Notes: generated by a model from the letters alone, not told the origin. 64,000 bases of DNA from Nocardioides sp. Root682 (GCF_001427795.1 NZ_LMHJ01000002.1:496001-560000); one strand, 5' to 3'; counted from the stretch's first letter, positions 1 to 9,796 are shown. Numbers and translations are program-made.

Positions 1-2142
1 GAGGTCCGCGCGGACGGCGCTGTGCGGCACGAGCTGCTGGTCGATGACCGGACCGGTGACGTCCTGCTCGACCTCGACCTGATCCAGGAGATCGACCGGG
101 TCGTCTGCGACCAGGCCGGTGTGTCCGTCCCCGATCCCGCGGCCTGCACTTCGGGGGCGGTCCGCACGGAGCAGTCCCCGGCATCGGCGGTGCCCGACGT
201 GGAGCAGGCGTTCCAGAATGCCGGCGCGACGGCGCAGTTCTACGACGAAGTCGGCGACCGCGACCTCACCGACTTCATCGGCCTCGACACGGCGAGTGGT
301 CCCAAGCTCGCGTCGACCGTCCGGGTCTGCATCAACGGCGACCCCTGCCCGTACCCCAACGCCTACTGGGACGGCCGGCAGATGTTCTACGGGGCGGGAT
401 ACGCCGTGGCGGACGACGTGGTCGGGCACGAGATGACCCACGGCGTCATCGAGCGCACCTCGGACCTGCTCTACCTCGACCAGTCCGGGGCGATCAACGA
501 GTCCCTGGCCGACATCATCGGTGAGATCGTCGACCACCGGAACGTCGCCGACGGCGAGAGTGTGACCTGGACGACGGGTGAGGACCTGCCCGGCGGCGCC
601 ATTCGCGACATGGCGCACCCCGAGGCCCACGGCCAGCCGGACCGGATGACCAGCCCGGACTGGGACGTCGACCCGACGTACGACGACAACGGGGGAGTCC
701 ACACGAACTCCGGGGTCGGCAACAAGGCCTTCCACCTGATCTCCCAGGGCGGAACCTTCAACGGACAGACCATCGCGGGCATCGACGCCGGCGATCCGAC
801 CCTGGCCAGGTCGTCCGCACTGTGGCTCCAGGTGATCGAGACCATCACGTCCTTCACCGAGTACGCCGACCTGGCCGCGGTGCTGGAGCAGTCCTGTGCG
901 GCGCTGGTCACCGTCGGCGACCTGTCGGCCGCCGACTGCACTGCTGTGCACCAGGCAACCCTTGCGACGGAGATGACGCAGCGCCCCACGGCCGAGCCTG
1001 CCCGCGACGCGGACCGCTCCTGCCCCGACGGCACGCACAAGCGCGTGCTGCTGGACACCGAAGCGGCGACCGCACCAGGCGCGACGTTCACGACCTCTCC
1101 GGGCTGGCAACGACTGCCCGTTGCCAGTGACCCGTCCCCGGCGTTGAACGGATACTCCGGTGACTCGTCCTGGCATGCTGACGACCCGGCAACGGTTGCC
1201 ACGCGCCCGATGACGGCGACAACCGGGATCGCACTGCCGCCCGACCAGCCGACGTACCTCGCCTTCCGGCACTGGCACGTCACGGACTTCGACGTGACGT
1301 CAGCCGGGACGGTGCGGTACTGGGACGGCGGCACCGTGGACGTCGTCGACGCCAACGACAACGCCTACCTGCTGCCTGCCGGCGCATGGCTCAACGGGCC
1401 GGTTCGCAGCCTGCAGGCGCCGTACTCCGGGGTGAAGGCGTTCGCCGGGAGCAGCCGGGGGTGGGTCGGCAGCCGAGTGGACCTCAGCTCGATGGCCGGC
1501 CAGGTCATCCGCCCGCGCTTCACGATGCGCAGCGACAGCTCGGTCGGTGCGCCCGGTTGGTACGTCGACGACGTGGTCGTCTACACCTGCGACACGTCAC
1601 TGTTCTGGTACATGCCGCCGGAGATGACGGCGACTGCTCCGCGGGTGGGACAGACCCTCACCGCGACGGTCGGACACTGGAACATTCCGGATGCGGTCCC
1701 CAGCTATCAATGGCTCCGCGATGGGACGGCGATCACCGGGGCGCGCTCGCGCACCTACGCGGTCGTGGCCGCCGACCTGGGGCGCCGCGTGAGCGTCCGG
1801 GTGACCATGACCGCACTTCCGTTCATCCAGTCCGAGATCGCCTCCACGCCGTACACGGTGGACTACGGCCAGGTCAGACCGCCGAGCTCCGTCAGCATCG
1901 CAGGAAGGGCGCGGGTCGGGCGGGTGCTCTACGCCCGGCCGGGGACCTGGACCCCGAGCGGCGTGACCTTCCACTACAGGTGGCTGCGCGACGGCCGGCC
2001 CATTCCGCGCGCCACGAAGTACCGCTACCTCCTGCGCAGCATCGACCGGGGGCACCGGATCAGCGTGGTCATCACGGGCACACGTGCGGGCTACTACTCA
2101 GCATCGAGGCGTTCGCCGAGCACCGTCCGGGTACGACGCTAG
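1..2142 (+). CDS. Secreted M4 (thermolysin-like) metallopeptidase, 5' end outside window
   Basis: The reading frame is open from base 1, so the start, signal peptide and most of the propeptide lie upstream; the first in-frame GTG at 22 is internal. The first residues resemble the end of an FTP/PepSY propeptide. The zinc site HEMTH is at 427-441, followed by the NESLAD helix that carries the third ligand Glu and, near 697, the GGVHTNSG segment of the M4 C-terminal subdomain. After the catalytic domain comes a jelly-roll-like segment (about 1030-1600). Two Ig-like repeats follow, each with a Y-x-W-L-R-D-G core, probably for surface or substrate attachment. Predicted role: an extracellular protease. 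Family call is firm; substrate unknown. Confidence 0.9.
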   Translation, partial: EVRADGAVRHELLVDDRTGDVLLDLDLIQEIDRVVCDQAGVSVPDPAACTSGAVRTEQSPASAVPDVEQAFQNAGATAQFYDEVGDRDLTDFIGLDTASGPKLASTVRVCINGDPCPYPNAYWDGRQMFYGAGYAVADDVVGHEMTHGVIERTSDLLYLDQSGAINESLADIIGEIVDHRNVADGESVTWTTGEDLPGGAIRDMAHPEAHGQPDRMTSPDWDVDPTYDDNGGVHTNSGVGNKAFHLISQGGTFNGQTIAGIDAGDPTLARSSALWLQVIETITSFTEYADLAAVLEQSCAALVTVGDLSAADCTAVHQATLATEMTQRPTAEPARDADRSCPDGTHKRVLLDTEAATAPGATFTTSPGWQRLPVASDPSPALNGYSGDSSWHADDPATVATRPMTATTGIALPPDQPTYLAFRHWHVTDFDVTSAGTVRYWDGGTVDVVDANDNAYLLPAGAWLNGPVRSLQAPYSGVKAFAGSSRGWVGSRVDLSSMAGQVIRPRFTMRSDSSVGAPGWYVDDVVVYTCDTSLFWYMPPEMTATAPRVGQTLTATVGHWNIPDAVPSYQWLRDGTAITGARSRTYAVVAADLGRRVSVRVTMTALPFIQSEIASTPYTVDYGQVRPPSSVSIAGRARVGRVLYARPGTWTPSGVTFHYRWLRDGRPIPRATKYRYLLRSIDRGHRISVVITGTRAGYYSASRRSPSTVRVRR

Positions 2143-2184
2143 GCCGCGCTGCCAGCGTCGGGGGCCGCTGGTAGAACTGCGCCC

Positions 2185-4236
2185 ATGACCCCCACCCCCG
2201 ACGAGCCGGCGCTGGAGCTGCCCGGCCTCGTCCGGGACCGGGCAGCGGAAGGGCGCGCCAAGGCTGCTGCCACCCGCGCCCGGAAGGTCGACGAGGCCGA
2301 GCTGGCGACGGTGGATCCGGTTGCCCGGGTGGTCCTGGAAGTGCCGCTGGCGCACCTGGACCGGGTGTTCGACTACCTCGTGCCCGCAGCAATGGCCGAG
2401 GGCGCCGTGCCTGGGGCGCGGGTCAAGGTGCGGTTCGCCGGCCAGGCCGTCGACGGCTTCGTGGTCGAGCGGACCGCGGCGTCCGGGCACGACGGCGTGC
2501 TGTCGCCGCTGCGGCGTCTGGTGAGCCCCGAGCCCGTGCTGAGTCCGGCTGTCGAGGCGCTGTGCCGCCGGGTGGCCGAGCGCTACGCCGGTGTCTCTGC
2601 GGACGTACGACGCCTCGCGGTCCCGCCACGTCATGCGACCACCGAGCGGGAAGCCTCGCCGGCATCCCCGCCGTTGCCGGTGCTGACGGGCTGTGACGAG
2701 GCGTGGTCGCCGTACCCGGCTGCGCGGGCGTTCCTGGAGCACCTGCGCAGCGGACATGCGCCGCGCGCGGTCTGGGGTGCGGGCCCGGGGGAGGACTGGC
2801 CGGCGCTGCTCGCCCATCTCGCCGGCGCGGCGCTCGCTGCTGGCCGCGGGACCATCATCTGCCTGCCCGACCATCGCGACATCACGCGCGTCGACGCTGC
2901 GATGACGGCGCTGCTGGGGGAGGGTCACCACGTCACCTTGCAGGCGGAGCCCGGTCCCGCAGCGCGCTACCGCGACTTCCTGGCTGTGAGCCGAGGGGCC
3001 CGCAGGATCGTGATCGGGCCGCGCTCTGCGGCCTTCGCGCCGGTGCGGGACCTCGGACTCGTGGTGATCTGGGACGACGGCGACGACCTGCACGCCGAGC
3101 CGCGGGCGCCGTACCCGCACACCCGGGAAGTCCTGCTCCTGCGGGCCGAGGAGGAAGAGGCGGCTGCGCTGGTGGGCGGGTTCGCGCGCACCGTCGAGGC
3201 CGACCAGCTGCTGCGCTCGGGGTGGGCGCGCGAGATCGGGCTGCCGCGGACCGAGGTCCGGGCCCGGGCCCTGGTAGCGGTTTCGGGGGCGACCGAGCAG
3301 GCGCTCGAACGCGACCCCCACAGCGGAGGCGCCCGGATCCCGCGGGAGGCGCACCAGGCGATGAAGTGGGGCCTGGAGCGTGGGCCGGTGCTGGTCCAGA
3401 CTCCCCGCGCTGGCTATGCCCTTCGCCTGGCTTGCGAACGCTGTCGCACGCCCGCGCGATGCGCCGCCTGCGCGGGGCCGCTGGGCCTGACCGGTCCCAC
3501 GACACCGCCGCGTTGCCGCCTGTGCGCCACCGAGGCCGTCGGATGGGCGTGTCCCGAGTGCGGAGCGTCCGGTCTCCGCTCGCCGATGCTCGGGGATGCG
3601 CGCACCGCCGACGAGCTGGGTCGGTCGTTCCCCAAGATCCCGGTGCTGGCGTCATCGGGCGACCGGATCCGGGCGACCGTCGACGCGGCACCCCGACTCG
3701 TGGTGGCCACACCGGGTGCCGAGCCGGTCGCGGACGGTGGCTACGCGGTCGTCGTACTCCTGGACACGTGGTGGGTGCTCGGCCGCGACAGCATGCGCGC
3801 GGCGGAGGAGGCGTTGCGTCGTTGGTGCAACGCCGTGGGACTGCTGCGCCCCGGCGGGCGCGCATTGGCGGTCGGTGATGCGGCGCAGCCTGCGCTCCAG
3901 GCGCTGGTGCGCTGGGACCCCGCTGGCTTCGCCGCTCGGGAGGCGGAGGAGCGGCGTGAGGCCCGGCTTCCCCCGGCTGCGCGCGTCGCCTCCCTCACCG
4001 GCGCGCCGGGAGCCCTGGACGACATGCGCGCCCTGCTGCACCTTCCGGACGTCGCCGACGTTCTCGGTCCGGTGCCCGTCGAGGGCAACCCCGACGAGGA
4101 ACGCCTGATCGTGCGGGTGCCCCGCACCCACGGGCCCGCCCTGTCGCGCGCGCTGGTCGAGGCACAGCGGCTGCGGTCGGCCCGCAAGCTCGAACCCGTG
4201 AGGATTCAGGTCGATCCTCCCGAACTCCTAGGATGA
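2185..4236 (+). CDS. priA: Primosomal protein N' (PriA), actinobacterial form
   Basis: 683 aa. PriA restarts stalled replication forks by recognising branched DNA and loading the primosome. The N-terminal DNA-binding domain is recognisable (VPLAHLDRVFDYLVP). Four CxxC pairs at about 3430-3560 form the two zinc sites. Where other PriA proteins carry a Walker A GxTGSGKT, this protein reads GAGPGEDW, so ATP binding looks lost. Mycobacterial PriA is also annotated as lacking detectable helicase motifs. The ATG at 2185 fits the family start. The next gene, def, begins 4 nt downstream, giving the usual actinobacterial priA-def-fmt-rsmB order. Confidence 0.92.
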   Translation: MTPTPDEPALELPGLVRDRAAEGRAKAAATRARKVDEAELATVDPVARVVLEVPLAHLDRVFDYLVPAAMAEGAVPGARVKVRFAGQAVDGFVVERTAASGHDGVLSPLRRLVSPEPVLSPAVEALCRRVAERYAGVSADVRRLAVPPRHATTEREASPASPPLPVLTGCDEAWSPYPAARAFLEHLRSGHAPRAVWGAGPGEDWPALLAHLAGAALAAGRGTIICLPDHRDITRVDAAMTALLGEGHHVTLQAEPGPAARYRDFLAVSRGARRIVIGPRSAAFAPVRDLGLVVIWDDGDDLHAEPRAPYPHTREVLLLRAEEEEAAALVGGFARTVEADQLLRSGWAREIGLPRTEVRARALVAVSGATEQALERDPHSGGARIPREAHQAMKWGLERGPVLVQTPRAGYALRLACERCRTPARCAACAGPLGLTGPTTPPRCRLCATEAVGWACPECGASGLRSPMLGDARTADELGRSFPKIPVLASSGDRIRATVDAAPRLVVATPGAEPVADGGYAVVVLLDTWWVLGRDSMRAAEEALRRWCNAVGLLRPGGRALAVGDAAQPALQALVRWDPAGFAAREAEERREARLPPAARVASLTGAPGALDDMRALLHLPDVADVLGPVPVEGNPDEERLIVRVPRTHGPALSRALVEAQRLRSARKLEPVRIQVDPPELLG

Positions 4237-4240
4237 CCCA

Positions 4241-4786
4241 GTGGCCATTCGACCCATCCGCCTGTTCGGCGACCCGATCCTGCGCAAGCCCGCGATCGAG
4301 GTCGTCGACTTCGACACCGACTTGCGGCAACTGGTCACCGACCTGACCGACACGATGCTGGAGGCCCCGGGCGCCGGCCTGGCTGCGCCGCAGATCGGGG
4401 TCGGGCTCCGCGTCTTCACCTGGTACGTCGACGGGGAGGTCGGCCACCTGGTCAACCCGTCGCTGCAGCTGTCCGACGAGACCCAGGACGGCGCCGAAGG
4501 CTGCCTGTCCCTGCCCGAGCTCACCTACGACTGCCTGCGGGCGATGTCGGTGGTCGCCTCCGGCTTCAACATGTACGGCGACCCGATCCGCATCGAGGGG
4601 TCCGAGCTGCTGGCGCGGGCGATCCAGCACGAGACCGATCACCTCGACGGGATCCTGTTCATCGATCGTCTCGACGCCGCCGCCCGCAAGGCCGCGATGC
4701 GCGAGATCCGCGAGTCGGAGTGGTTCGGGCTCGAGAAGCCGACCGTCAGACTGTCGCCCCACGCGACGGGAGGCTTCGGCCGATGA
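4241..4786 (+). CDS. def: Peptide deformylase
   Basis: 181 aa. Removes the N-formyl group from nascent proteins in the cytosol using a metal ion. All three family motifs are present: [10 protein letters not shown] (residues about 44-53), EGCLS (about 86, metal-binding Cys) and HETDH (about 130, two His ligands and the catalytic Glu). The GTG start at 4241 lies 6 nt after a TAGGAT hexamer at 4229-4234, suggesting a promoter and a leaderless transcript inside the priA-def junction. The stop overlaps the ATG of fmt (ATGA), so translation of the two is probably coupled. Confidence 0.95.
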   Translation: MAIRPIRLFGDPILRKPAIEVVDFDTDLRQLVTDLTDTMLEAPGAGLAAPQIGVGLRVFTWYVDGEVGHLVNPSLQLSDETQDGAEGCLSLPELTYDCLRAMSVVASGFNMYGDPIRIEGSELLARAIQHETDHLDGILFIDRLDAAARKAAMREIRESEWFGLEKPTVRLSPHATGGFGR

Positions 4787-5709
4787 GGGTCGTCTTCGCC
4801 GGGACCCCGGAGGTCGCCGTCCCCGCACTCGACGCGATCGCAGCGTCCCCGCACGAGCTCGTCGGCGTCATCACCCGACCGGACGCGCCCTCGGGCCGCG
4901 GTCGCAAGCTGACCCCGAGCCCGGTGGGCCTGCGTGCGGAGGAGCTCGGCGTGCCGGTCCTGAAGCCCACGCACCCGCGCGATCCGGAGTTCCAGGCTGC
5001 GCTGAAGGCTCTCGAACCCGACTGCTGCCCGGTCGTCGCCTACGGCGCGCTGATCCCGCGCAGCGCGCTCGACATCCCGAAGCACGGCTGGGTCAACCTG
5101 CACTTCTCGGTGCTGCCCGCCTGGCGCGGTGCCGCTCCGGTCCAGCACTCGATCTGGGCGGGTGACGAGTACACCGGCGCCACGACGTTCCAGATCGTCG
5201 AAGCGCTCGACGCCGGCCCGATGTTCGGCGTGATGACCGAGCGGATCAAGCCCACCGACACCGCGGGCGACCTGCTGGAGCGGCTGGCCGAGGGCGGATC
5301 GAGCCTGCTGGTCGCGACCCTCGACGGCATCGCTGACGGAGCCCTCGAAGCCCGCACCCAGCCGCTCGAGGGAGTCACTCTCGCGCCGAAGATCACGGTC
5401 GACGACGCCCGGATCAGCTGGACCGACCCGGCGGTCGGCATCGATCGCCTGATCCGTGCGTGCACCCCCGGCCCCGGTGCGTGGACCACCCTCGACGGTG
5501 AGCGGGTCAAGGTCGGCCCGGTCTCCCTCGAGGAGGACGCACCCGCCCTGGCTCCCGGCGCGATCAGCGTCGGCAAGAACCACGTCCTCGTCGGTACCGC
5601 CACGGGCGCGGTGCGCCTGGGCGAGGTCAAGGCGTTCGGCAAGAAGCAGATGGCTGCTGCCGACTGGGCGCGCGGCGTGCGCTTGCCCGAGACCGCGACG
5701 TTCGAGTGA
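4783..5709 (+). CDS. fmt: Methionyl-tRNA formyltransferase
   Basis: 308 aa. Formylates initiator Met-tRNA with 10-formyl-THF, the reaction that Def later reverses on proteins. The N-terminus [16 protein letters not shown] is typical, and the formyl-transfer motif [15 protein letters not shown] starts near residue 107. The C-terminal OB-like domain follows. The ATG at 4783 was chosen over an upstream in-frame GTG at 4720 because it matches the family N-terminus and overlaps the def stop by 4 nt. The 3' end overlaps rsmB (GTGA at 5706-5709). Confidence 0.95.
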   Translation: MRVVFAGTPEVAVPALDAIAASPHELVGVITRPDAPSGRGRKLTPSPVGLRAEELGVPVLKPTHPRDPEFQAALKALEPDCCPVVAYGALIPRSALDIPKHGWVNLHFSVLPAWRGAAPVQHSIWAGDEYTGATTFQIVEALDAGPMFGVMTERIKPTDTAGDLLERLAEGGSSLLVATLDGIADGALEARTQPLEGVTLAPKITVDDARISWTDPAVGIDRLIRACTPGPGAWTTLDGERVKVGPVSLEEDAPALAPGAISVGKNHVLVGTATGAVRLGEVKAFGKKQMAAADWARGVRLPETATFE

Positions 5710-7109
5710 GCGGGTCCCAGCGCTCCCGTAGTGGTGGCCGCCGCCGGCCCACCGGACCTCCGCGGCCGGCGAAGCCCAAGGGCGACCCGGTCCGCTTCGC
5801 GGCGCTCGACGTGCTCCGCGTGGTCCGGGTCGACGGCGGCTACACCAACCTCGTGCTGCCCTCGGTGATCGCGCACCACGGACTCGTCGGTCGTGACGCT
5901 GCGTTCGTCACCGAGCTCGCCGCCGGCACGATCCGCCGCCAGGGCACGTACGACGCCATCCTCGCCACCTGCATCGATCGCCCGCTGCGCAAGGTGGAGT
6001 CGGCCGTGCTCGACGCGCTGCGCCTCGGTGTCCACCAACTGCTCGCGATGCGGGTTCCGTCGCACGCCGCGATCAACACGACCGTCGACCTGGTCCGGGT
6101 GAAGGTCAGCGTGGGGGCATCCGGCTTCGCCAACGCCGTGCTGCGCAAGGTCAGCACCCGTGACCTCGAGGCCTGGATCGCCGAGGTCGCACCCGACGCC
6201 GCGACGAACCCGACCGGACATCTCGCCGTCGCGCACAGCCACCCCGCCTGGGTCGTCGAGGCGCTCGGTCAGGCCGTCGGCGCCGACGAGCTGCCGGCGC
6301 TGCTGGTGGCCGACAACGTCCCGCCGCGGGTGACCCTGGTCGCCCGCCCCGGGCGCGCGAGTCGTGAGGAGCTCCCGGGTACGCCGACGCCGTACTCGCC
6401 GTTCGGCACCGTGCTCTCCAGCGGCGGCGACCCGTCAGCGGTCGCCGCGGTGGTCGAGGGTCGCGCCGGCGTGCAGGACGAGGGCTCGCAGCTCGTCGCT
6501 CTCGCGCTGGCCGAAGCACCCGTCGAGGGCCGCGACCAGCGCTGGCTGGACCTCTGCGCCGGACCGGGCGGGAAGGCGGCGCTGCTCGCCGCGCTCGCGA
6601 CCGAACGCAGCGCCCTGCTGATCGGCACCGAGCTGCACCATCACCGCGCGGGCCTCGTCGCCAAGGCGGCGGGGGCTGACCTGGCCGGTGTGCTCCAGGC
6701 CGATGGCACCCGGGCACCGTTCGCGGACGACAGCATCGACCGGATCCTCCTCGACGCCCCGTGCACCGGCCTGGGCGCGCTGCGTCGGAGGCCGGAAGCC
6801 CGCTGGCGTCGTACTCCTGGCGACCTGGTCGACCTGGTGGCGCTGCAGAAGGCGCTGTTGACCGAGGCCGTCCGCGTCCTGCGGCCCGGGGGAGCGTTGC
6901 TCTACGCCACCTGCTCGCCGTTGCTCGCCGAGACGTCCGAGGTCGTCACCGCGGTGACCACGGCTGCGCCGGGACTGCGGGTCGACGACGTACGGCCGCT
7001 GCTGCCGGGAGTCACCGACGCAGACGGTCCGCTGCCGGGGACCGCCCAGCTGTGGCCGCACCGGCACGGCACCGACGCGATGTTCCTGGCGCTGCTGCGC
7101 AAGGAATGA
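5706..7109 (+). CDS. rsmB: 16S rRNA m5C967 methyltransferase RsmB (Fmu/Sun)
   Basis: 467 aa. Methylates C5 of a cytosine of 16S rRNA using AdoMet. A basic N-terminal tail leads into a NusB-like RNA-binding domain (residues about 25-150) and a Rossmann methyltransferase domain. The AdoMet motif [10 protein letters not shown] is near residue 280, the motif IV Cys in [12 protein letters not shown] near 351, and the motif VI Cys in ATCSPL near 401. The GTG start at 5706 overlaps the fmt stop. In many actinobacteria rpe follows this gene directly; here rpe is about 9.6 kb away, at 16754. Confidence 0.92.
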   Translation: MSGSQRSRSGGRRRPTGPPRPAKPKGDPVRFAALDVLRVVRVDGGYTNLVLPSVIAHHGLVGRDAAFVTELAAGTIRRQGTYDAILATCIDRPLRKVESAVLDALRLGVHQLLAMRVPSHAAINTTVDLVRVKVSVGASGFANAVLRKVSTRDLEAWIAEVAPDAATNPTGHLAVAHSHPAWVVEALGQAVGADELPALLVADNVPPRVTLVARPGRASREELPGTPTPYSPFGTVLSSGGDPSAVAAVVEGRAGVQDEGSQLVALALAEAPVEGRDQRWLDLCAGPGGKAALLAALATERSALLIGTELHHHRAGLVAKAAGADLAGVLQADGTRAPFADDSIDRILLDAPCTGLGALRRRPEARWRRTPGDLVDLVALQKALLTEAVRVLRPGGALLYATCSPLLAETSEVVTAVTTAAPGLRVDDVRPLLPGVTDADGPLPGTAQLWPHRHGTDAMFLALLRKE

Positions 7110-7113
7110 TCGA

Positions 7114-7137
7114 GAGTGGTTGAAGGTTGAACCACTC
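7114..7137. promoter_or_regulatory. Perfect hairpin directly before a GTG start, SD-like bases in loop
   Basis: GAGTGGTT (7114-7121) and AACCACTC (7130-7137) form an 8-bp perfect stem with the loop GAAGGTTG. The stem ends immediately before the GTG at 7138, and the loop holds the only purine-rich, Shine-Dalgarno-like bases. The structure is certain at sequence level. A role as translational control or as an rsmB terminator is inference. Confidence 0.55.
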
Positions 7138-8154
7138 GTGAAGAACATCGGATTCCTCTCCTTCGGCCACTGGGCGGACAGCCCCGGTTCCCTGACGCGT
7201 ACGGCGTCCGACACGTTGCTCCAGTCGATCGACCTCGCGGTCGCGGCCGAGGAGCTGGGTGCCGACGGCGCGTACTTCCGGGTGCACCACTTCGCCCGCC
7301 AGCTCGGCAGCCCCTTCCCGCTGCTCGCGGCGATCGGTGCCCGGACCAGCCGGATCGAGATCGGCACCGGTGTCATTGACATGCGGTACGAGAACCCCCT
7401 CTATTTCGCGGAAGACGCTGGTGCGGCCGACCTGATCTCCGGCGGCCGGCTGCAGCTCGGCATCTCCCGCGGCTCACCGGAGCAGGTCATCGACGGGTGG
7501 CGTCTCTTCGGGTACGCCCCGGCCGAGGGCGAGACCGAGGCCGACATGGCCCGCCGCCACACCGAGGTGCTGCTGGAGGTGCTGCGGGGAGAGGGCTTCG
7601 CGCAGCCGAACCCGCGGCCGATGTTCGCCAACCCGCCGGGACTGCTCCGCCTCGAGCCGTTCTCGGAGGGCCTTCGTGACCGGATCTGGTGGGGTGCTGC
7701 GTCCAACGGTACGGCGCGCTGGGCCGCTGGCCTCGGCATGAACCTGATGAGCTCGACGCTGAAGGAGGACGAGGGAGGTCAGCCGTTCCACGTCCAGCAG
7801 GCCGAGCAGATCCGGATCTTCCGCGACGCGTGGAAGGAAGCCGGTCACGCCCACGAGCCGCGCGTGTCGGTCAGCCGGTCGATCTTCCCGCTCGTCAACG
7901 AGCAGGACCGGATGTACTTCGGCGGACGCCCGGACAGCGACCAGGTCGGCCAGATCGACAACATGCGCGCGATCTTCGGTCGCTCCTACGCGGCCGAGCC
8001 GGACGCCCTCATCGAGCAGTTGCGCGAGGACGAGGCCATCGCCGAGGCGGACACGCTGCTGCTCACGGTGCCGAACCAGCTGGGCGTCGACTACAACGCC
8101 CACGTGATCGAGTCGATCCTGACCGAGGTCGCACCGGCGCTGGGCTGGCGCTGA
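7138..8154 (+). CDS. LLM-class flavin-dependent monooxygenase (bacterial luciferase-like)
   Basis: 338 aa from the GTG at 7138. The fold is the TIM-barrel FMN/F420 luciferase-like family: an N-terminal GFLSFGHW strand, then SRIEIGTGVIDMRYENPL and GGRLQLGISRGSPEQ, typical of the barrel's second and third strands. I prefer the GTG at 7138 because homologs usually begin with (M/V)K-x-x-GFLSFGHW; an in-frame TTG at 7120 would lie inside the upstream hairpin. Substrate unknown; related genes are often annotated as alkane monooxygenase-like. It follows rsmB and meets a convergent MerR gene 4 nt downstream. Confidence 0.8.
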   Translation: MKNIGFLSFGHWADSPGSLTRTASDTLLQSIDLAVAAEELGADGAYFRVHHFARQLGSPFPLLAAIGARTSRIEIGTGVIDMRYENPLYFAEDAGAADLISGGRLQLGISRGSPEQVIDGWRLFGYAPAEGETEADMARRHTEVLLEVLRGEGFAQPNPRPMFANPPGLLRLEPFSEGLRDRIWWGAASNGTARWAAGLGMNLMSSTLKEDEGGQPFHVQQAEQIRIFRDAWKEAGHAHEPRVSVSRSIFPLVNEQDRMYFGGRPDSDQVGQIDNMRAIFGRSYAAEPDALIEQLREDEAIAEADTLLLTVPNQLGVDYNAHVIESILTEVAPALGWR

Positions 8155-8158
8155 CGGT

Positions 8159-8530
8159 TCAGGCCGTCCCGGACGCCTGTGAGCGGGTCTGTGCGAGGTA
8201 GCGACGGATCGTGTCCCGGCTGCGGGTCAGGCACGTGATCCGCTGGTCGAGGCCGTCGAGCTCGGTCGCGAGCAGGTGGGAGACCTCGTCCGGGCAGGTG
8301 GCCTCCTCGCGGGCGCAGGCGTCCTCGGCCTCGAGGAGCACCTTGACCAACCGGGTCGGGATGCCGGCCTGGATCAGACCGGCAGCCCGCTCGACGCGGT
8401 CGACGTGGGCCTCGGTGTAGCTGCGGTAGCCGTTGTCGGCGCGGTCCGCAGTGACCAGGCCCTGCTGTTCGTAGTACCGGATGAGCCGGGCCGCGACGCC
8501 GGTGCGTTCGGCGACTTCACCGATCTTCAT
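8159..8530 (-). CDS. MerR-family transcriptional regulator
   Basis: 123 aa. The N-terminal winged helix MKIGEVAERTGVAARLIRYYEQQGL is classical MerR, followed by the dimerisation coiled coil. Two cysteines occur in DACAREEATCPDE, which could sense metal or redox state but are not in the CueR or SoxR pattern. The ATG at 8530 sits at the family start; longer frames upstream on this strand are antisense to the MFS gene. It is divergent from the MFS gene at 8600 and the 69-bp gap carries a MerR-style promoter, so it probably controls that transporter. Confidence 0.88.
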   Translation of the reverse strand: MKIGEVAERTGVAARLIRYYEQQGLVTADRADNGYRSYTEAHVDRVERAAGLIQAGIPTRLVKVLLEAEDACAREEATCPDEVSHLLATELDGLDQRITCLTRSRDTIRRYLAQTRSQASGTA

Positions 8531-8561
8531 GTCTGCTGCCTCACATTCCTGGTGCCACACC

Positions 8562-8593
8562 TTGACATTGACATCAGTGTAAACCTTTAGCGT
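8562..8593 (+). promoter_or_regulatory. MerR-type promoter with long spacer, for the MFS gene
   Basis: TTGACA (8562-8567) and TAGCGT (8588-8593) are separated by 20 bp, longer than the 17 bp preferred by the housekeeping sigma factor. MerR regulators act on 19-20 bp spacers. The spacer holds an imperfect dyad, TTGACAT...GTGTAA. The ATG at 8600 is 6 nt after the -10, so the transcript is probably leaderless. The motif is seen; regulation by the adjacent MerR is inferred. Confidence 0.65.
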
Positions 8594-8599
8594 CGAGAC

Positions 8600-9796
8600 A
8601 TGAGTACGACGACCCGTCCTGTTGTCCCTGACTCCACCCACGCCACCGCCGATCAGTTGCCCTGGCCCGCGTTGCTCGTCCTCGGCGCTGCCACCCTCGT
8701 CATGGTGACCGGCGAGATGTTGCCGACGGCCGTCCTGCCCCAGATGAGCGCTGGGCTGGGGGTGAGCGAATCCGCCGCCGGCCTGCTGGTCAGCATCTGG
8801 GCCGCGGTCGTCGTGATCGCGAGCTTCCCGCTCGTGCGGCTGACCCGCGGAGCGCGGCGGACCTCCGTGATCGCGGCCAGCCTGCTGGTCTTCTCGGTCG
8901 CGGCCGCTGCCACGGCGCTCGCACCGACCTACGCCGTGGTGCTGGTCGCGCGCACTGCCGGCGCGGCATCGGTCGGTCTGCTGTGGTCGACCGTCAACGC
9001 GCACGTCGCCGACCTGGTGCCGGATCGTCTCCTCGGCCGGGCAACAGCCGTCGTGCTGGGCGGCGCCACGCTCGGCATGGTCCTCGGTACGCCGGTCGGC
9101 CGGTTCGTCGCGGACCTCGCGGGCTGGCGTGCGTCCTTCTGGGCGCTCGCCGTGCTGAGCCTCGTCGGGGCGGGACTGGTCCGCGCGGTGGTGCCGGACG
9201 CCGACCCGTTGGCGCGGTCCGCCGCTGGAGCGGGGAGCGGCGGGCGTCGTACCGTGCGACCGATGGTGGTGGTCACCGTGCTGGTGGGCCTGGTGCTGGT
9301 CGGCCACTACGGCGCCTACACCTTCATCACGCGACTGGGCGAGCCGGCTGCGACGCTGGTGCCCGGCGGGATGGGCGGCCTGTTGCTGGTCTTCGGGTTG
9401 TCCTCGGCCGCCGGGGTCGCGCTCGCGGGCCGGGTGCTCGGACGGACCGCGCCGGCGTTGGTCGTCGCGACGGCAGCGACGGCAGTCGCGGTGCTCGGCT
9501 TCTCGGTGACAGGGCAGAGCGCACTGGCCGGAGCGGCCGTGGTCGTGCTCTGGGGTGTCGCGTCCGGTGCACTTCCGCCGCTGGCGCAGACCATGATCCT
9601 GCGCCTCGCCGGCCCGGAGCACCGCTCGCTGGCCGGGGCACTGATCCCCGTCGTGTTCAACGGCGGGATCGCGATCGGCGCCGCCTTCGCGTCCGGGGTG
9701 GTCGCGCGCGGGGGAGCCGAGGGACTGCCGATCCCGGCCGCGGCCCTGATCGGGCTGGCCGCAGCCGGGTTGGCGGTCGTCAGTCGACCCAGGTGA
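8600..9796 (+). CDS. MFS transporter (DHA1-like efflux permease)
   Basis: 398 aa with about 12 hydrophobic segments. After a short N-terminus the protein reads TGEMLPTAVLPQMSAGLGVS, the first helix and loop common to DHA1 sugar-efflux or drug-efflux permeases of the AraJ/YdhP type. No signal peptide. Divergent from the MerR gene and likely induced by its ligand. The 3' end overlaps the convergent gene ending at 9780 by 17 bp. Probable role: export of a toxic small molecule; substrate unknown. Confidence 0.85.
   Translation: MSTTTRPVVPDSTHATADQLPWPALLVLGAATLVMVTGEMLPTAVLPQMSAGLGVSESAAGLLVSIWAAVVVIASFPLVRLTRGARRTSVIAASLLVFSVAAAATALAPTYAVVLVARTAGAASVGLLWSTVNAHVADLVPDRLLGRATAVVLGGATLGMVLGTPVGRFVADLAGWRASFWALAVLSLVGAGLVRAVVPDADPLARSAAGAGSGGRRTVRPMVVVTVLVGLVLVGHYGAYTFITRLGEPAATLVPGGMGGLLLVFGLSSAAGVALAGRVLGRTAPALVVATAATAVAVLGFSVTGQSALAGAAVVVLWGVASGALPPLAQTMILRLAGPEHRSLAGALIPVVFNGGIAIGAAFASGVVARGGAEGLPIPAAALIGLAAAGLAVVSRPR

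Noticed and set aside
471..1361. Long open frame on the minus strand across the M4 peptidase gene
   Set aside because: It is the antisense shadow of a gene with complete M4 motifs; its translation is Ser/Val-rich with no family pattern.
7120..7137. TTG at 7120 as start of the luciferase-like gene
   Set aside because: It lies in the stem of the hairpin and adds residues not expected in the family; GTG 7138 fits better.
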